64,000 nucleotides of DNA from JBHHZM01 sp046758065 (GTDB taxonomy: Bacteria > Pseudomonadota > Alphaproteobacteria > JAAXGF01), in the NCBI GenBank assembly GCA_046758065.1, contig JBHHZM010000001.1, positions 1 to 64,000 of the forward strand. Reading direction: 5' to 3'. This document shows, one piece after another, positions 53,231-62,499 of the stretch. Position 1 is the first letter of the stretch; each line of letters starts with the position of its first letter. A program made the position numbers and the translations under genes. The notes under the pieces were generated by a model. It was given only the letters and a program-made list of their open reading frames with translations. It ran no database searches and was not told where the DNA came from.

Positions 53231-53676
53231 GTCGCCAGAATAGACTCGAGCGGTTAACCGATGACTAACGAATCCGGATACTTGGGTAACCTTAATAAAA
53301 CCACCACATAATGTTTGGTTCTTATTTACAGCGCGGGCCGGGTGGCAATGATGATTCATGCGTCCCGACCGGAGCGAACGGTTAACGACGTTGTCCCGCG
53401 GTTAACCGTGCGCGGGCGGCGGCGCGACGGGCGCCACGGCGCCGCAGGCCGCAGCCGGCCGCAGGGATTAGGAAAAAATTCACGAAAAATCGCCCGAGGT
53501 GTGACGGCCGTCACTGGTTAATCACGTTAGTCATATATGATAGCCGGCGCCGCATGCCGTACGACGTTCGTGACGGTCCGTCGCCGCTTCCGGGAGGGCG
53601 TCCCAAAATCTCGGATACATAATGCATGTCTGCGGCTTGCGAAGACAAAAAATTCAAGAAAGACAATAGAATTTAG
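53231..53676. promoter_or_regulatory. Long divergent control region before the exopolysaccharide/PEP-CTERM genes
   Basis: 446 bases without a gene, AT-rich at both ends. It holds: the palindrome CGGTTAACCG at 53251-53260 and 53399-53408 with a partial copy CGGTTAACG at 53379-53387; a near-CtrA box TTAA-N7-CTAA at 53254-53268; ATGATTCAT at 53351-53359, also found twice before the EAL gene; and a CRP-like site with a promoter (listed separately). The GC-rich centre 53405-53465 is full of short inverted repeats. The sugar transferase leader from the predicted start is about 129 bases. Confidence 0.55.
53500..53541 (+). promoter_or_regulatory. CRP/FNR-family site and promoter of the sugar transferase operon
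   Basis: TGTGACGGCCGTCACT (53500-53515) contains a perfect 14-base palindrome and matches TGTGA-N6-TCACA at 9 of 10 positions. A good -10 box TATGAT lies at 53536-53541, with no convincing -35 (ACTGGT at 53513-53518). The predicted start is near 53548, putting the site's centre at about -40.5, the class II CRP position. Activator-dependent transcription is the natural reading. Confidence 0.6.
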
Positions 53677-55065
53677 ATGATCAGAGTCTTCAAACATTAT
53701 ATACCTACACCGTTCTTGGTTCTCTGTGTAATAGAGAACCTTATACTCGTCGTTTCAATATATTCCGCCATATATATCCGATACTTCAATGTCTCCTACG
53801 CGCCCGGGGCGATAGCGGAATATCTTCCGGAGGCGTTGACTTTCGCCGGCGCGATTCTGCTCACGATGTTCGCGGTCGGCCTGTACCGGCGCGAACACAG
53901 CCAGGATCTGCGCGCCGTCTTCTTTCGCCTGATCGCCAGCTTCGGTCTTGCCTTGATCGCGCTGTCGCTCGTTTTCTACGTCTTTCCCGACCTCAAGATC
54001 TGGCGCAGCGCCTTCGCCGTCGCCGTGATCCTGGCGCTTGTCGGTATCCTCGCGGCGCGCTTCGTCTTTCTCAAGCTGTGTGACCGCGCGGCGTTCAAAC
54101 GGCGGATTCTGGTCCTGGGGGCGGGCGCGCGCGCGGCACACATCGAACGCCTGGAAACCGATGGCGAGGCGCAGAGTTTTACCCCGATAGGATTTCTGGC
54201 CACGCCTGACGCCGAGACGTGCGTGAACCCGTCGCGCGTTCTTTCCGGTGTCAACTCGCTCGCCGCCTTCGCCCGCGATCATGGTGTCGAGGAGATCGTG
54301 GTCGCCGTCGAGGATCGGCGCGCAGGCTTGCCGGTCGAGGCGCTTCTCGAATGCAAGCTCGAAGGAATATCGGTCACCGATTATCCCGGTTTCTGCGAGC
54401 GCGAGACCGGTCAGGTGGACCTCGATTCCCTGCAGCCGAGTTGGCTCATCTTCTCGGACGGATTCGTCACCGGACCGGTGCGCAACGTGCTGAAGCGCGG
54501 CTTCGACATCGTCGCAAGCCTCGTGCTCCTGGTCTTTACCTTTCCCCTGATCGCAACGGCGGCACTGGCGGTTCGTCTGGAGAGCCACGGCCCGATTTTC
54601 TACCGCCAGGAGCGCATTGGGCTCGCCGGGCGCCCGTTCATGCTGCTCAAGTTCCGAAGCATGAAGGTCGATGCCGAAGACGACGGCGTGCCGCGTTGGG
54701 CGGCGGCGAAAGACAGCCGCGTCACCCGCGTCGGGGCTTTCATTCGCAAGACGCGCATCGACGAGCTGCCGCAAATCTTCAACGTGCTCAAAGGCGAAAT
54801 GAGCTTCGTCGGACCGCGGCCCGAGCGCCATTATTTCGTCGATCAACTGAGCGCCCAAGTGCCGTATTATTCCGAACGCCACCGGGTCAAACCCGGCATC
54901 ACGGGCTGGGCACAACTCAATTACCCTTATGGCGCCTCGATCGACGACGCCAAGGCGAAGCTGCAATACGATCTGTATTATGTTAAGAATTATAGTGCAT
55001 TCCTCGACCTGAGCATATTGATGCAGACGATTCGCGTCGTCTTGTGGCCAGAGGGAGTTCGCTGA
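53677..55065 (+). CDS. PEP-CTERM/XrtA-associated sugar transferase (EpsB-like, TIGR03013-type)
   Basis: Polyprenyl-phosphate sugar-1-phosphate transferase of 462 residues that starts assembly of an exopolysaccharide repeat unit on the inner membrane. Four N-terminal transmembrane helices (about residues 10-130), a Rossmann-like middle ([14 protein letters not shown]), a fifth helix (about 275-300) and the bacterial sugar transferase domain: [65 protein letters not shown] and [12 protein letters not shown]. Size and the directly following PrsK-PrsR-PrsT genes mark it as the form linked to exosortase systems. No strong ribosome binding site; only a weak AAGAAAG is seen. Confidence 0.92.
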   Translation: MIRVFKHYIPTPFLVLCVIENLILVVSIYSAIYIRYFNVSYAPGAIAEYLPEALTFAGAILLTMFAVGLYRREHSQDLRAVFFRLIASFGLALIALSLVFYVFPDLKIWRSAFAVAVILALVGILAARFVFLKLCDRAAFKRRILVLGAGARAAHIERLETDGEAQSFTPIGFLATPDAETCVNPSRVLSGVNSLAAFARDHGVEEIVVAVEDRRAGLPVEALLECKLEGISVTDYPGFCERETGQVDLDSLQPSWLIFSDGFVTGPVRNVLKRGFDIVASLVLLVFTFPLIATAALAVRLESHGPIFYRQERIGLAGRPFMLLKFRSMKVDAEDDGVPRWAAAKDSRVTRVGAFIRKTRIDELPQIFNVLKGEMSFVGPRPERHYFVDQLSAQVPYYSERHRVKPGITGWAQLNYPYGASIDDAKAKLQYDLYYVKNYSAFLDLSILMQTIRVVLWPEGVR

Positions 55066-55090
55066 CACGGCGAGCTGAAGAATTGCCGTA

Positions 55091-57196
55091 ATGGACGCCG
55101 GCTTCATCAGCCATTTGGCTGCCGCGGCCGCCTTTGCCGTTCTTACCCTTCTGCTGTTGGTCAGTTGGCGAGGACGGGGGGCGGGAACGCTGCTCATCGT
55201 CGCCAGCGTGACGACGATGGTCTGGGCTGCGCTGGCCGCCTATTTCGCCCTCGGCAACGTGGCGGAGACGGGCGGCCTGTTCTCGACGCCGGTGCGCGTG
55301 CTCGAGGTGCTGCGCAGTGCCGCCTGGATCGCGCTTCTGTGGGGCATTCTGACGATCAGCCTGCGGCGCGCCGGCGCGGCGCGCGTCCCGCGGGTCGGTC
55401 CCCTGATCACTGCGGGATTGTGTCTCGTTGTCCTCGCCCTCGATGTCTATCCCGATCTGGCGAGGATCCTGCGGTTGCCTTGCGAAGGTACCGCCTGCGC
55501 GGTGTTCGGCCGACTGGGCGTCGCCGTTATCGGCCTTGCCCTGGCGGAGAACCTTTACCGCAATACCGAATCCGAGCGTCGCTGGAGCATCAAGCACCTG
55601 TGTTTCGCCGTCGCCGGCATGTTCGTCTACGACATTTTTCTTTACGCCGACGCGATTCTCGTGCGGGCGCTCGATTACGAGCTCCTCGAGGTGCGCGGCA
55701 TCACCAACGCGCTGATCGTTCCGCTGATCGCGGTATCGGCGGCGCGCAACCGCGAATGGCGGCTCGACATATTCGTCTCGCGGCGGGTCGTCTTTCACTC
55801 GGCGGCACTGATCGGCACCGGCGTCTACATGCTGCTGATGGCCGGTGTGGGCTATTACCTCAGAGAGTTCGGCGGCAGTTGGGGGGCGATGCTGCGCATG
55901 GCCTTCCTCTTCGGCGCCGCCATCCTGCTGCCCATCATCCTGTCCTCCGGACGGCTTCGCTCGCGGCTCAAGGTTCTACTCACGAAGCACTTCTTCACGT
56001 ACAAGTACGATTACCGCGAGGAGTGGCTGAATTTCATTCGTACGATTTCGTCGGCCACGCCGGGACGCAGCCTCCGCGACCAGACGATCCGCGCCATCGC
56101 CAACATCGTAGACAGCCCCGACGGCGGTCTCTGGCTGCGCGGGGATGCCGATCGGTTCGATCTGACGACCACCTGGAACTTTGCCTGGCCGGCGGTGGAA
56201 GAACCGGCCGACGGCGCTTTCGCGCGGTTTCTCGAAGAGCGGCAATGGGTCGTGAATCTGAACGATTCCGCGCGGTCGGACAAGGCGCAGACGGGACCTC
56301 CGGTTCCCGAATGGTTGCGCGGGCTGAGTCGCGCCTGGCTCGTCCTTCCTCTGGTGCACGAGGAGCGGTTGTTCGGCTTTATCGTGCTCGGTCAGCCTCG
56401 CGCTCCCCGTCGGCTCAATTGGGAGGATTACGACCTGCTCAAGACCGTGGGCCGCCAGGCGGCGAGCTATCTGGCCCAAGAACAGGCGACGCGGGCACTC
56501 GCCGAGGCCCGCCAGTTCGAGGCGTTCAACCAGCGCTTCGCTTTCGTGCTGCACGATGTCAAGAATCTCGTGAGCCAGCTTTCGTTGATGGCGAAAAACG
56601 CGGCGAAGCACCGCGACAACCCGGCCTTTCAGGAAGACATGGTCCGGACAGTCGATGAATCGGTCGAGAAGATGAACCGTCTGTTGCAGCGACTCCACGC
56701 GGATTCGGCGAGCAGTCCCCGCTCTGTTGTCGAACTCGCCGGGCTGTTGCGCCGGATCGTCGACGAGCGCGCCGGCACGGCGCCCTCGGTCATCTTCGAC
56801 GACGGCGGCGCGACCCTTGCCGTCGCCGTCGATGAAGATCGCCTCGCCGCGGTGGTCGAGCACCTGATCCAGAATGCCCTCGACGCCTCGCCCCCGGCCG
56901 CTCGGGTTCGGGTGCGCTTGTTTGCCAGCGGCGATGATGCGATCATCGAGGTCGAGGACAGTGGTGCCGGCATGGACGCCGAATTCATCCGCGAGGAACT
57001 CTTTCGGCCGTTCAAGACCACCAAGGGGGCGGGGTATGGCATCGGCGCCTTCGAAAGCCGGGAGTTTGCGCGCCGCATGGGCGGTCGGCTCGATGTTTTC
57101 AGCGAGCCGGGCGAGGGGACGACAATGCGATTGATCCTGCCTGTCGTAAAGGGTTCGCCCGAAACCACCGGCGATCGGCGAAAGGTGACGGCCTGA
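55091..57196 (+). CDS. prsK: PEP-CTERM system sensor histidine kinase PrsK
   Basis: Protein of 701 residues. Eight or nine membrane helices in residues 5-300, a GAF-like domain (about 325-465) and a kinase core. The phospho-acceptor region reads FAFVLHDVKNLVSQLSLM (His at about residue 488), the ATPase N box HLIQNALDASPP, DSGAGM, and the lid GAGYGIGAFESREF. This fits the PrsK family that pairs with PrsR in organisms with exosortase/PEP-CTERM proteins. The stop overlaps the prsR start by one base (TGATG). Confidence 0.93.
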   Translation: MDAGFISHLAAAAAFAVLTLLLLVSWRGRGAGTLLIVASVTTMVWAALAAYFALGNVAETGGLFSTPVRVLEVLRSAAWIALLWGILTISLRRAGAARVPRVGPLITAGLCLVVLALDVYPDLARILRLPCEGTACAVFGRLGVAVIGLALAENLYRNTESERRWSIKHLCFAVAGMFVYDIFLYADAILVRALDYELLEVRGITNALIVPLIAVSAARNREWRLDIFVSRRVVFHSAALIGTGVYMLLMAGVGYYLREFGGSWGAMLRMAFLFGAAILLPIILSSGRLRSRLKVLLTKHFFTYKYDYREEWLNFIRTISSATPGRSLRDQTIRAIANIVDSPDGGLWLRGDADRFDLTTTWNFAWPAVEEPADGAFARFLEERQWVVNLNDSARSDKAQTGPPVPEWLRGLSRAWLVLPLVHEERLFGFIVLGQPRAPRRLNWEDYDLLKTVGRQAASYLAQEQATRALAEARQFEAFNQRFAFVLHDVKNLVSQLSLMAKNAAKHRDNPAFQEDMVRTVDESVEKMNRLLQRLHADSASSPRSVVELAGLLRRIVDERAGTAPSVIFDDGGATLAVAVDEDRLAAVVEHLIQNALDASPPAARVRVRLFASGDDAIIEVEDSGAGMDAEFIREELFRPFKTTKGAGYGIGAFESREFARRMGGRLDVFSEPGEGTTMRLILPVVKGSPETTGDRRKVTA

Positions 57197-58551
57197 TGGG
57201 TGCGCGGAATCGCAAACTGCTGATCGTTGAGGACGATTCGGGACTTCAGCGCCAATTGCGCTGGAGCTTCTCGGACTACGAGGTCTTCGTCGCCAAAGAT
57301 CGGGACGGCGCTCTCGAATTGGTGAAAGATGAAAAACCGCCCGTGGTCACGCTCGACCTCGGCCTGCCGCCCGACGAGGACGGCACCTCGGAAGGCCTGG
57401 CGACGCTCGAGAATATTCTCGCACGGGCGCCGGACACCAAAGTCATCGTCGTCACCGGCAACGAGGATCGCGCCAACGCGGTAAAGGCCGTGGGTCTCGG
57501 CGCCTACGATTTCTACCAGAAGCCGATCGACGACGAGATGCTCGGCCTCATTATCCAGCGCGCCCATCAGCTTTACGAGCTTGAGGCGGACAACCAGCGG
57601 CTTACCGACGCTCGACGCGAATCGACCTTGCGCGGGATCATCACGAGTTGTTCCGAGATGCTCAAGGTCTGCGGGACGATCGAAAAGATCGCGCCGGCCG
57701 ACGTCAGCGTCCTGCTGGGCGGCGAGAGCGGCACCGGCAAAGAGCTTCTCGCGCGCGCGCTTCACGAACTGAGTGCGCGCCGGAAAGGTCCGCTCGTTAC
57801 CATAAACTGTGCGGCGATTCCGGAGACCCTTCTCGAATCCGAACTCTTCGGGCACGAAAAGGGTGCTTTCACAGGCGCCGTCAAGCAGACCAAGGGCAAG
57901 ATCGAGCTCGCCGACGGGGGCACGCTGTTCCTCGACGAGATCGGCGACATTCCGGTCGCGCTACAGGTCAAGCTGTTGCGCTTCCTGCAGGAGCGGGTGA
58001 TTGAACGGATTGGCGGGCGCAAGCAGATTCCCGTCGACGTGCGTATCGTCTGCGCCACCCACCAGGACCTTGACGCGCTTATCAAGGTGGGGCGGTTTCG
58101 CGATGACCTGTTCTACCGGATCAGCGAAATCGTCATCAAGATCCCCCCGCTGCGCGACCGGGATAGCGATCCGATCGTCCTTGCTCGCAGTTTTCTGAAC
58201 AAGTTCAACAAGGAGCTCGATCGTTCCGTCCGCGGATTTACCGGCCCCGCGCTGGCGGCGATCACGAATTACCCCTGGCCCGGCAACGTGCGTGAGCTCG
58301 AGAACCGCATGAAGCGGGCCGTGATCATGGCCGAAGGCGTTCGCATTACCGCGGGCGACCTCGAACTCGAGGCGCCCGAAACCGAACCGATGCCGCTCGC
58401 CCTCAAGGACGTACGCGAGATGGCCGAGCGCGACGCGGTGCAGCGAGCGCTCGCCGAAGTCGACGGCAACGTCTCGCACGCGGCAAAGCTCCTTGGTGTC
58501 AGCCGGCCGACGCTCTACGATCTGATGCGGTATTACAATTTCAAATGGTGA
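57196..58551 (+). CDS. prsR: PEP-CTERM-box response regulator PrsR (NtrC type, sigma54 activator)
   Basis: Protein of 451 residues: a receiver (EDDSGLQRQLRW; phospho-Asp in VVTLDLGLPPDEDG, about residue 54), an AAA+ domain with Walker A GGESGTGKELLA (about 174-185) and the sigma54-contact loop GAFTGA (about 222-227), and a Fis-type helix-turn-helix at the C-terminus (NVSHAAKLLGVSRPTLYDLM). In other species PrsR is linked to sigma54 promoters of PEP-CTERM protein genes. No PEP-CTERM protein or exosortase gene is visible in this window. Confidence 0.94.
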   Translation: MGARNRKLLIVEDDSGLQRQLRWSFSDYEVFVAKDRDGALELVKDEKPPVVTLDLGLPPDEDGTSEGLATLENILARAPDTKVIVVTGNEDRANAVKAVGLGAYDFYQKPIDDEMLGLIIQRAHQLYELEADNQRLTDARRESTLRGIITSCSEMLKVCGTIEKIAPADVSVLLGGESGTGKELLARALHELSARRKGPLVTINCAAIPETLLESELFGHEKGAFTGAVKQTKGKIELADGGTLFLDEIGDIPVALQVKLLRFLQERVIERIGGRKQIPVDVRIVCATHQDLDALIKVGRFRDDLFYRISEIVIKIPPLRDRDSDPIVLARSFLNKFNKELDRSVRGFTGPALAAITNYPWPGNVRELENRMKRAVIMAEGVRITAGDLELEAPETEPMPLALKDVREMAERDAVQRALAEVDGNVSHAAKLLGVSRPTLYDLMRYYNFKW

Positions 58552-58580
58552 ATCCGACAGCCGCAGGCGCTCGCCGAATC

Positions 58581-58596
58581 TGGCCTGCGCCCCGCA
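58581..58596 (+). promoter_or_regulatory. Weak sigma54-type promoter candidate before prsT
   Basis: TGGCCTGCGCCCCGCA: GG at 58582-58583, ten bases, GC at 58594-58595, the -24/-12 spacing of sigma54. The predicted start near 58606 leaves about 43 bases to the prsT GTG. The match lacks the A and TT of the full consensus and lies in GC-rich sequence, so chance is a real possibility. Confidence 0.25.
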
Positions 58597-58648
58597 CGGT
58601 CACGGGGAATCGGGTGGATCTTCGGCGTTACAGTGAAGGAGGCCCAGC

Positions 58649-61471
58649 GTGTTGAATTCCAGTCAACGGAGCCGCTTGCCGGTTCGTCAAACGATCGGTC
58701 GCCTTGTCGCCGCGTCGGTTCTTGCACTGACGCTCGCTGGTGTCCCCGCCCTTGCGGCCGCCGACCGCGAACAGTCCAACCGGCACTACGAGGACGCGCA
58801 AGCCTACGTCAAGCAGGGCGACGTGAATGCCGCGGTGATCGAGCTCAAGAACGCACTGCAGAGCGACCCCGACAACGTTGCCGCGCGCTATCTGCTCGGT
58901 GAGATCTATGTGCGGACGGGAAACGGCGCGTCCGCCGAAAAGGAGCTCAAAAAGGCGCGCGAGCGCGGCCTCGACGAGGCGCGCGTGGCCGTTGCCTTGG
59001 CGCGGGCTTACCTGCTGCAGGGCAAGTTCAACGCCGTTCTCGAAGAGATTCCACGCGGCGAACGCGGCAACGATATCGAAGCGGCGATCGCCCTTGAACG
59101 CGGCCAGGCGTACTTCGGCCTCAACCGGGTCGACGAGGCCCTCGCCGCGTTCGAAGAGGCGCACCGTCTCAAGCCGGAGGATGCGGGGGTCAACATGGCG
59201 CTGGCGCGCGTCTTCGTTAGCAAGGGAGACATCGCGGCGGCCGAGGAACAGGCCGACACGGCGTTGTCGCTCGCACCCGAAATCGCCGATGTCTGGGTTC
59301 TCAAGGGCGAGCTTCGGCGTCTCCAACACGACCTCGAAGCCGCCGTCTCGCACTTCGACAAAGCGATCGAGATCCAGGCGAACAACGTCCCGGCGCGACT
59401 CGGCCGTGCGGCGGCGCTGATCGACCTCAATCGTGACGACGCGGCGTTGGCCGACATCGACGTGGTGGCGAAGGCGGTTCCGAACCACCCGCTCGCATCC
59501 TACCTCGCGGCGCTCCTCGCGGCGAAGCGGAAGGACTATGGCACGGCCCAGGACCGCCTGCTGGAAGTTTTCCGCGTCCTGAACGATCACCTGCCGAGCA
59601 TCTTTCTGTCCGGCGCCGTCAGTTACGCCCAGAACCAGCTCGAGCAGGCGGAGCACCAACTGAGACGTTACCTCAAGGCCGTCCCCCGCCACGCGGCGGC
59701 AAGAAAACTCCTCGGCGCCACGCTGATCCGCAAGAACCAACCGGCCGGCGCGATCGAGGCGTTGCTGCCGGTGATCGAGGACGCGCCCGACGACGCCCAG
59801 GCGCTGGCCCTCCTGGGCAGCGCGTATATGCAGGACCGGCAGTACGCCAAGAGCACGGAGTATTTCGAGAAGGCGGCGGCGGCGTCACCGGAAGCCGCGT
59901 CGGTCCGCACGCAACTCGCGCTGAGCCGCATGGCGACCGGAGAATCCCAGCTTGCGCTTCAGGATCTCGAATCGGCCTTCGAACTCGACAGCGATCAAGG
60001 CCAGGCGGGAATTCTCCTCGCGCTCGCCCAACTGCGAAGCGGCAACTACGACGAAGCGATTAAGACTGCCGACGAGCTCGGCAAAAGACTCCCGGACAAT
60101 CCGCTGCCCTTCAACCTCAAAGGCGCTGCTTTGATCGGCAAGGACATGTTCGCCGAAGCGCGGCAGAGCTACGAACAGGCGCTCAAACTGCAGCCGGATT
60201 ACTTTCCTGCGACGATGAACCTGGCGCAACTCGATATGCGCGAGGGTCGGCCCGACGAGGCGAAGGCGCTCTACGAGTCGATCCTGGAAGTTGACGCCGG
60301 CCATGCGGGCGCGCTGATCGCCCTCGCGCGGATGGCGATGAGCGAGAAGCGTCCCGATGACGCCGTCGCGTTGCTCGACCGGGCGCGCGCGGCCAATCCG
60401 AAAAGCCTGCAGGCGCGGCTGTACCTGGTAAACCTCCACATCCAGCGGCGCGAGGCCGGAAAGGCGCTGACCGTGGCCCGTGAGCTCGAACAGATCGGCC
60501 CGCAGAGTCCGCAGGCCCTCGACGCTCTCGCCAGGGCGCAGATCGCCAACGGCGAGGCGGAGAGCGCCGTCGCCACCTACCGCCGCATCATCGCGTTCAA
60601 TAACGCTTCAGCCGGGGTCTACCAGCGTTTAGCAGCGGCACAAGTGGTGGCGGGTGACATGGCGGGAGCCCGGGAATCGCTGGCGACGGCGCGCTCGGTT
60701 GACCCCAAGTTCCTGCCCGCACGGATTGCTTCCGTCGAACTCGAGCTGCGCGACGATAAGCCGGATGCCGCGCTCGCGCTGGCGAAGGAACTGCGCGACG
60801 AGCAGCCCGACTCCCCCGTCGGCGACATGCTCGTGGGCGATGCGCTGATGCGCACGGAGCGGTTTGCCGAGGCCGCCGAGGCTTATGCCCGGGCGAGCGG
60901 GAAAAAGAACAGCGCCGCGCTCGCCGTACGCCGGTACAACGCACTCGTCAAAAGTGGCGATACGGACCGCGCGCTGGCGATTCTCAAGGACTGGGTCGAC
61001 GCCAATCCCGACAATCACGCCTCGCGGCTGGTTCTTGCCGGCGCCTATCTGAAGGCGCGACGCTATCCCGAGGCAATCGAGAATCACGAACAGCTCCTCA
61101 AGATCGATCCGAAAAACCCGGTGATCCTTAACAACCTCGCATGGATCTATCTTGAGACCGGCGACCCGCGGGCTCTCGACTACGCCGAGAAGGCTCATGA
61201 AAACGCACCCCAGTCGGTTTCGATCACCGATACGCTGGGCTGGATTCTGACACGCCAGGGGCAGGGCGAACGAGGACTCGAACTGCTCAAGAAAGCGAGC
61301 GCTCAGGCGCCTGCGGAATCCGAAATCCGCTTCCATTTGGCGGTGGCGCTGAACAATCTCGGCCGGCGCGACGAGGCGCGCCGTGAGCTCGAAAGCGTGG
61401 TCAAGTCGGGAAAACACTTCGCCGCCATGGACGAAGCGCGCTCCCTCCTGCGCGAACTGTCGCAGCAATGA
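58649..61471 (+). CDS. prsT: PEP-CTERM system TPR-repeat protein PrsT
   Basis: Large TPR protein of 940 residues. An N-terminal signal sequence (VRQTIGRLVAASVLALTLAGVPALA, about residues 12-37) suggests export, perhaps as a periplasmic scaffold. About 20 tetratricopeptide repeats of 34 residues then run to the end, with the usual A-x-x-x-Y/F and P pattern (for example NVAARYLLGEIYVRTG, NPVILNNLAWIYLETGD). PrsT accompanies PrsK-PrsR and exosortase loci and probably supports exopolysaccharide export. GTG 58649 follows a strong AAGGAGG. It starts 97 bases after prsR. Confidence 0.92.
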   Translation: MLNSSQRSRLPVRQTIGRLVAASVLALTLAGVPALAAADREQSNRHYEDAQAYVKQGDVNAAVIELKNALQSDPDNVAARYLLGEIYVRTGNGASAEKELKKARERGLDEARVAVALARAYLLQGKFNAVLEEIPRGERGNDIEAAIALERGQAYFGLNRVDEALAAFEEAHRLKPEDAGVNMALARVFVSKGDIAAAEEQADTALSLAPEIADVWVLKGELRRLQHDLEAAVSHFDKAIEIQANNVPARLGRAAALIDLNRDDAALADIDVVAKAVPNHPLASYLAALLAAKRKDYGTAQDRLLEVFRVLNDHLPSIFLSGAVSYAQNQLEQAEHQLRRYLKAVPRHAAARKLLGATLIRKNQPAGAIEALLPVIEDAPDDAQALALLGSAYMQDRQYAKSTEYFEKAAAASPEAASVRTQLALSRMATGESQLALQDLESAFELDSDQGQAGILLALAQLRSGNYDEAIKTADELGKRLPDNPLPFNLKGAALIGKDMFAEARQSYEQALKLQPDYFPATMNLAQLDMREGRPDEAKALYESILEVDAGHAGALIALARMAMSEKRPDDAVALLDRARAANPKSLQARLYLVNLHIQRREAGKALTVARELEQIGPQSPQALDALARAQIANGEAESAVATYRRIIAFNNASAGVYQRLAAAQVVAGDMAGARESLATARSVDPKFLPARIASVELELRDDKPDAALALAKELRDEQPDSPVGDMLVGDALMRTERFAEAAEAYARASGKKNSAALAVRRYNALVKSGDTDRALAILKDWVDANPDNHASRLVLAGAYLKARRYPEAIENHEQLLKIDPKNPVILNNLAWIYLETGDPRALDYAEKAHENAPQSVSITDTLGWILTRQGQGERGLELLKKASAQAPAESEIRFHLAVALNNLGRRDEARRELESVVKSGKHFAAMDEARSLLRELSQQ

Positions 61472-61504
61472 ACGCAGCGCCGGCGCGGACGGGCGGCTCC
61501 GCGT

Positions 61505-62488
61505 CTATTGGCCGGCGAGCTTGCGCTCCCAGGCGAGCGCGGTGGCGACGATGGTTTCGAGATCGTCGTGCTGTGGTGTCCAGCCCAGAACGCTGCGGAT
61601 TCGCTTGCTGTTGGCGACCAGCCGGGGCGGATCGCCGGCGCGTCTCTCGCCTTCGTTCACCGTAATCGTGGCGTCGGCGGTCGCCATCACGCAGTCGAGA
61701 ACCTCGCGCACGCTATAGCCCTTGCCGTACCCGCAGTTGAGCACCACGCTTTCACCGCCCGATTCGAGATAGGAGAGCGCGTCGAGGTGAGCGCGGGCAA
61801 GATCCTCGACGTGGATGTAGTCGCGAATTCCCGTGCCGTCCGGGGTGTCGTAGTCGGTGCCGAAAATGGTCACCGAGGGACGGACGCCGACGATCGCCTC
61901 GCAGGCCACCTTGATCAGATGGGTCGCGCCCGGGAAGCTCTGCCCGATGCGGCCGCCGAAGTCCGCCCCCGCGGCGTTGAAGTAGCGCAGCGTGACATGG
62001 CGGAAGCCCGAGGAAGCGGCATGATCGCGGAGAATCCACTCGCTCATCAGCTTCGAGGCGCCGTAGGGGTTGATCGGGCTGGTTGGCGCGGTCTCGTCGG
62101 CGCCGCCGTCGGGCGGTTCGCCATAGACCGCGGCGGTGCTCGAGAAGACGAAGCGCTCGACCCCGAAGGCGGCGCAGCACCGCACGAGACGGAGCGTATT
62201 GGCGGTGTTGTTGCTGTAGTAGTCGAGCGGGTGAGCGACCGATTCCGGAACCACGATGCTGGCGGCGAAGTGAAGCACGGCGGCGAAGCGCCGCTCGTCG
62301 AAGAGTTGACGAAGGCGCTCCTCGTCGGCCAGATCACCGACCACGAGTGACGCGCCGAGCACCGCCTCGCGACGACCCGTCGAAAGATTGTCGTAGACGA
62401 CGACGTCGTGGCCCGCCGCGACGAGCTGTCGCACAACGTGAGAGCCGATGTAGCCGGCGCCGCCGGTGACCAGGACTGTTTCGGGCAC
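61505..62488 (-). CDS. galE: UDP-glucose 4-epimerase
   Basis: SDR-extended epimerase of 327 residues: NAD motif VLVTGGAGYIGSHVVRQL (about residues 5-22), YDNLSTGR, catalytic Ser-Ser in FVFSSTAAVYGEP, YGASK (about residues 143-147), RYFNAAGAD, and the C-terminal IRDYIHVEDLARAHLDAL. It makes UDP-galactose from UDP-glucose, a likely precursor supply for the exopolysaccharide started by the nearby sugar transferase. Convergent with prsT, 33 bases apart. Confidence 0.94.
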   Translation of the reverse strand: MPETVLVTGGAGYIGSHVVRQLVAAGHDVVVYDNLSTGRREAVLGASLVVGDLADEERLRQLFDERRFAAVLHFAASIVVPESVAHPLDYYSNNTANTLRLVRCCAAFGVERFVFSSTAAVYGEPPDGGADETAPTSPINPYGASKLMSEWILRDHAASSGFRHVTLRYFNAAGADFGGRIGQSFPGATHLIKVACEAIVGVRPSVTIFGTDYDTPDGTGIRDYIHVEDLARAHLDALSYLESGGESVVLNCGYGKGYSVREVLDCVMATADATITVNEGERRAGDPPRLVANSKRIRSVLGWTPQHDDLETIVATALAWERKLAGQ

Positions 62489-62499
62489 GTCGCCTCCGC

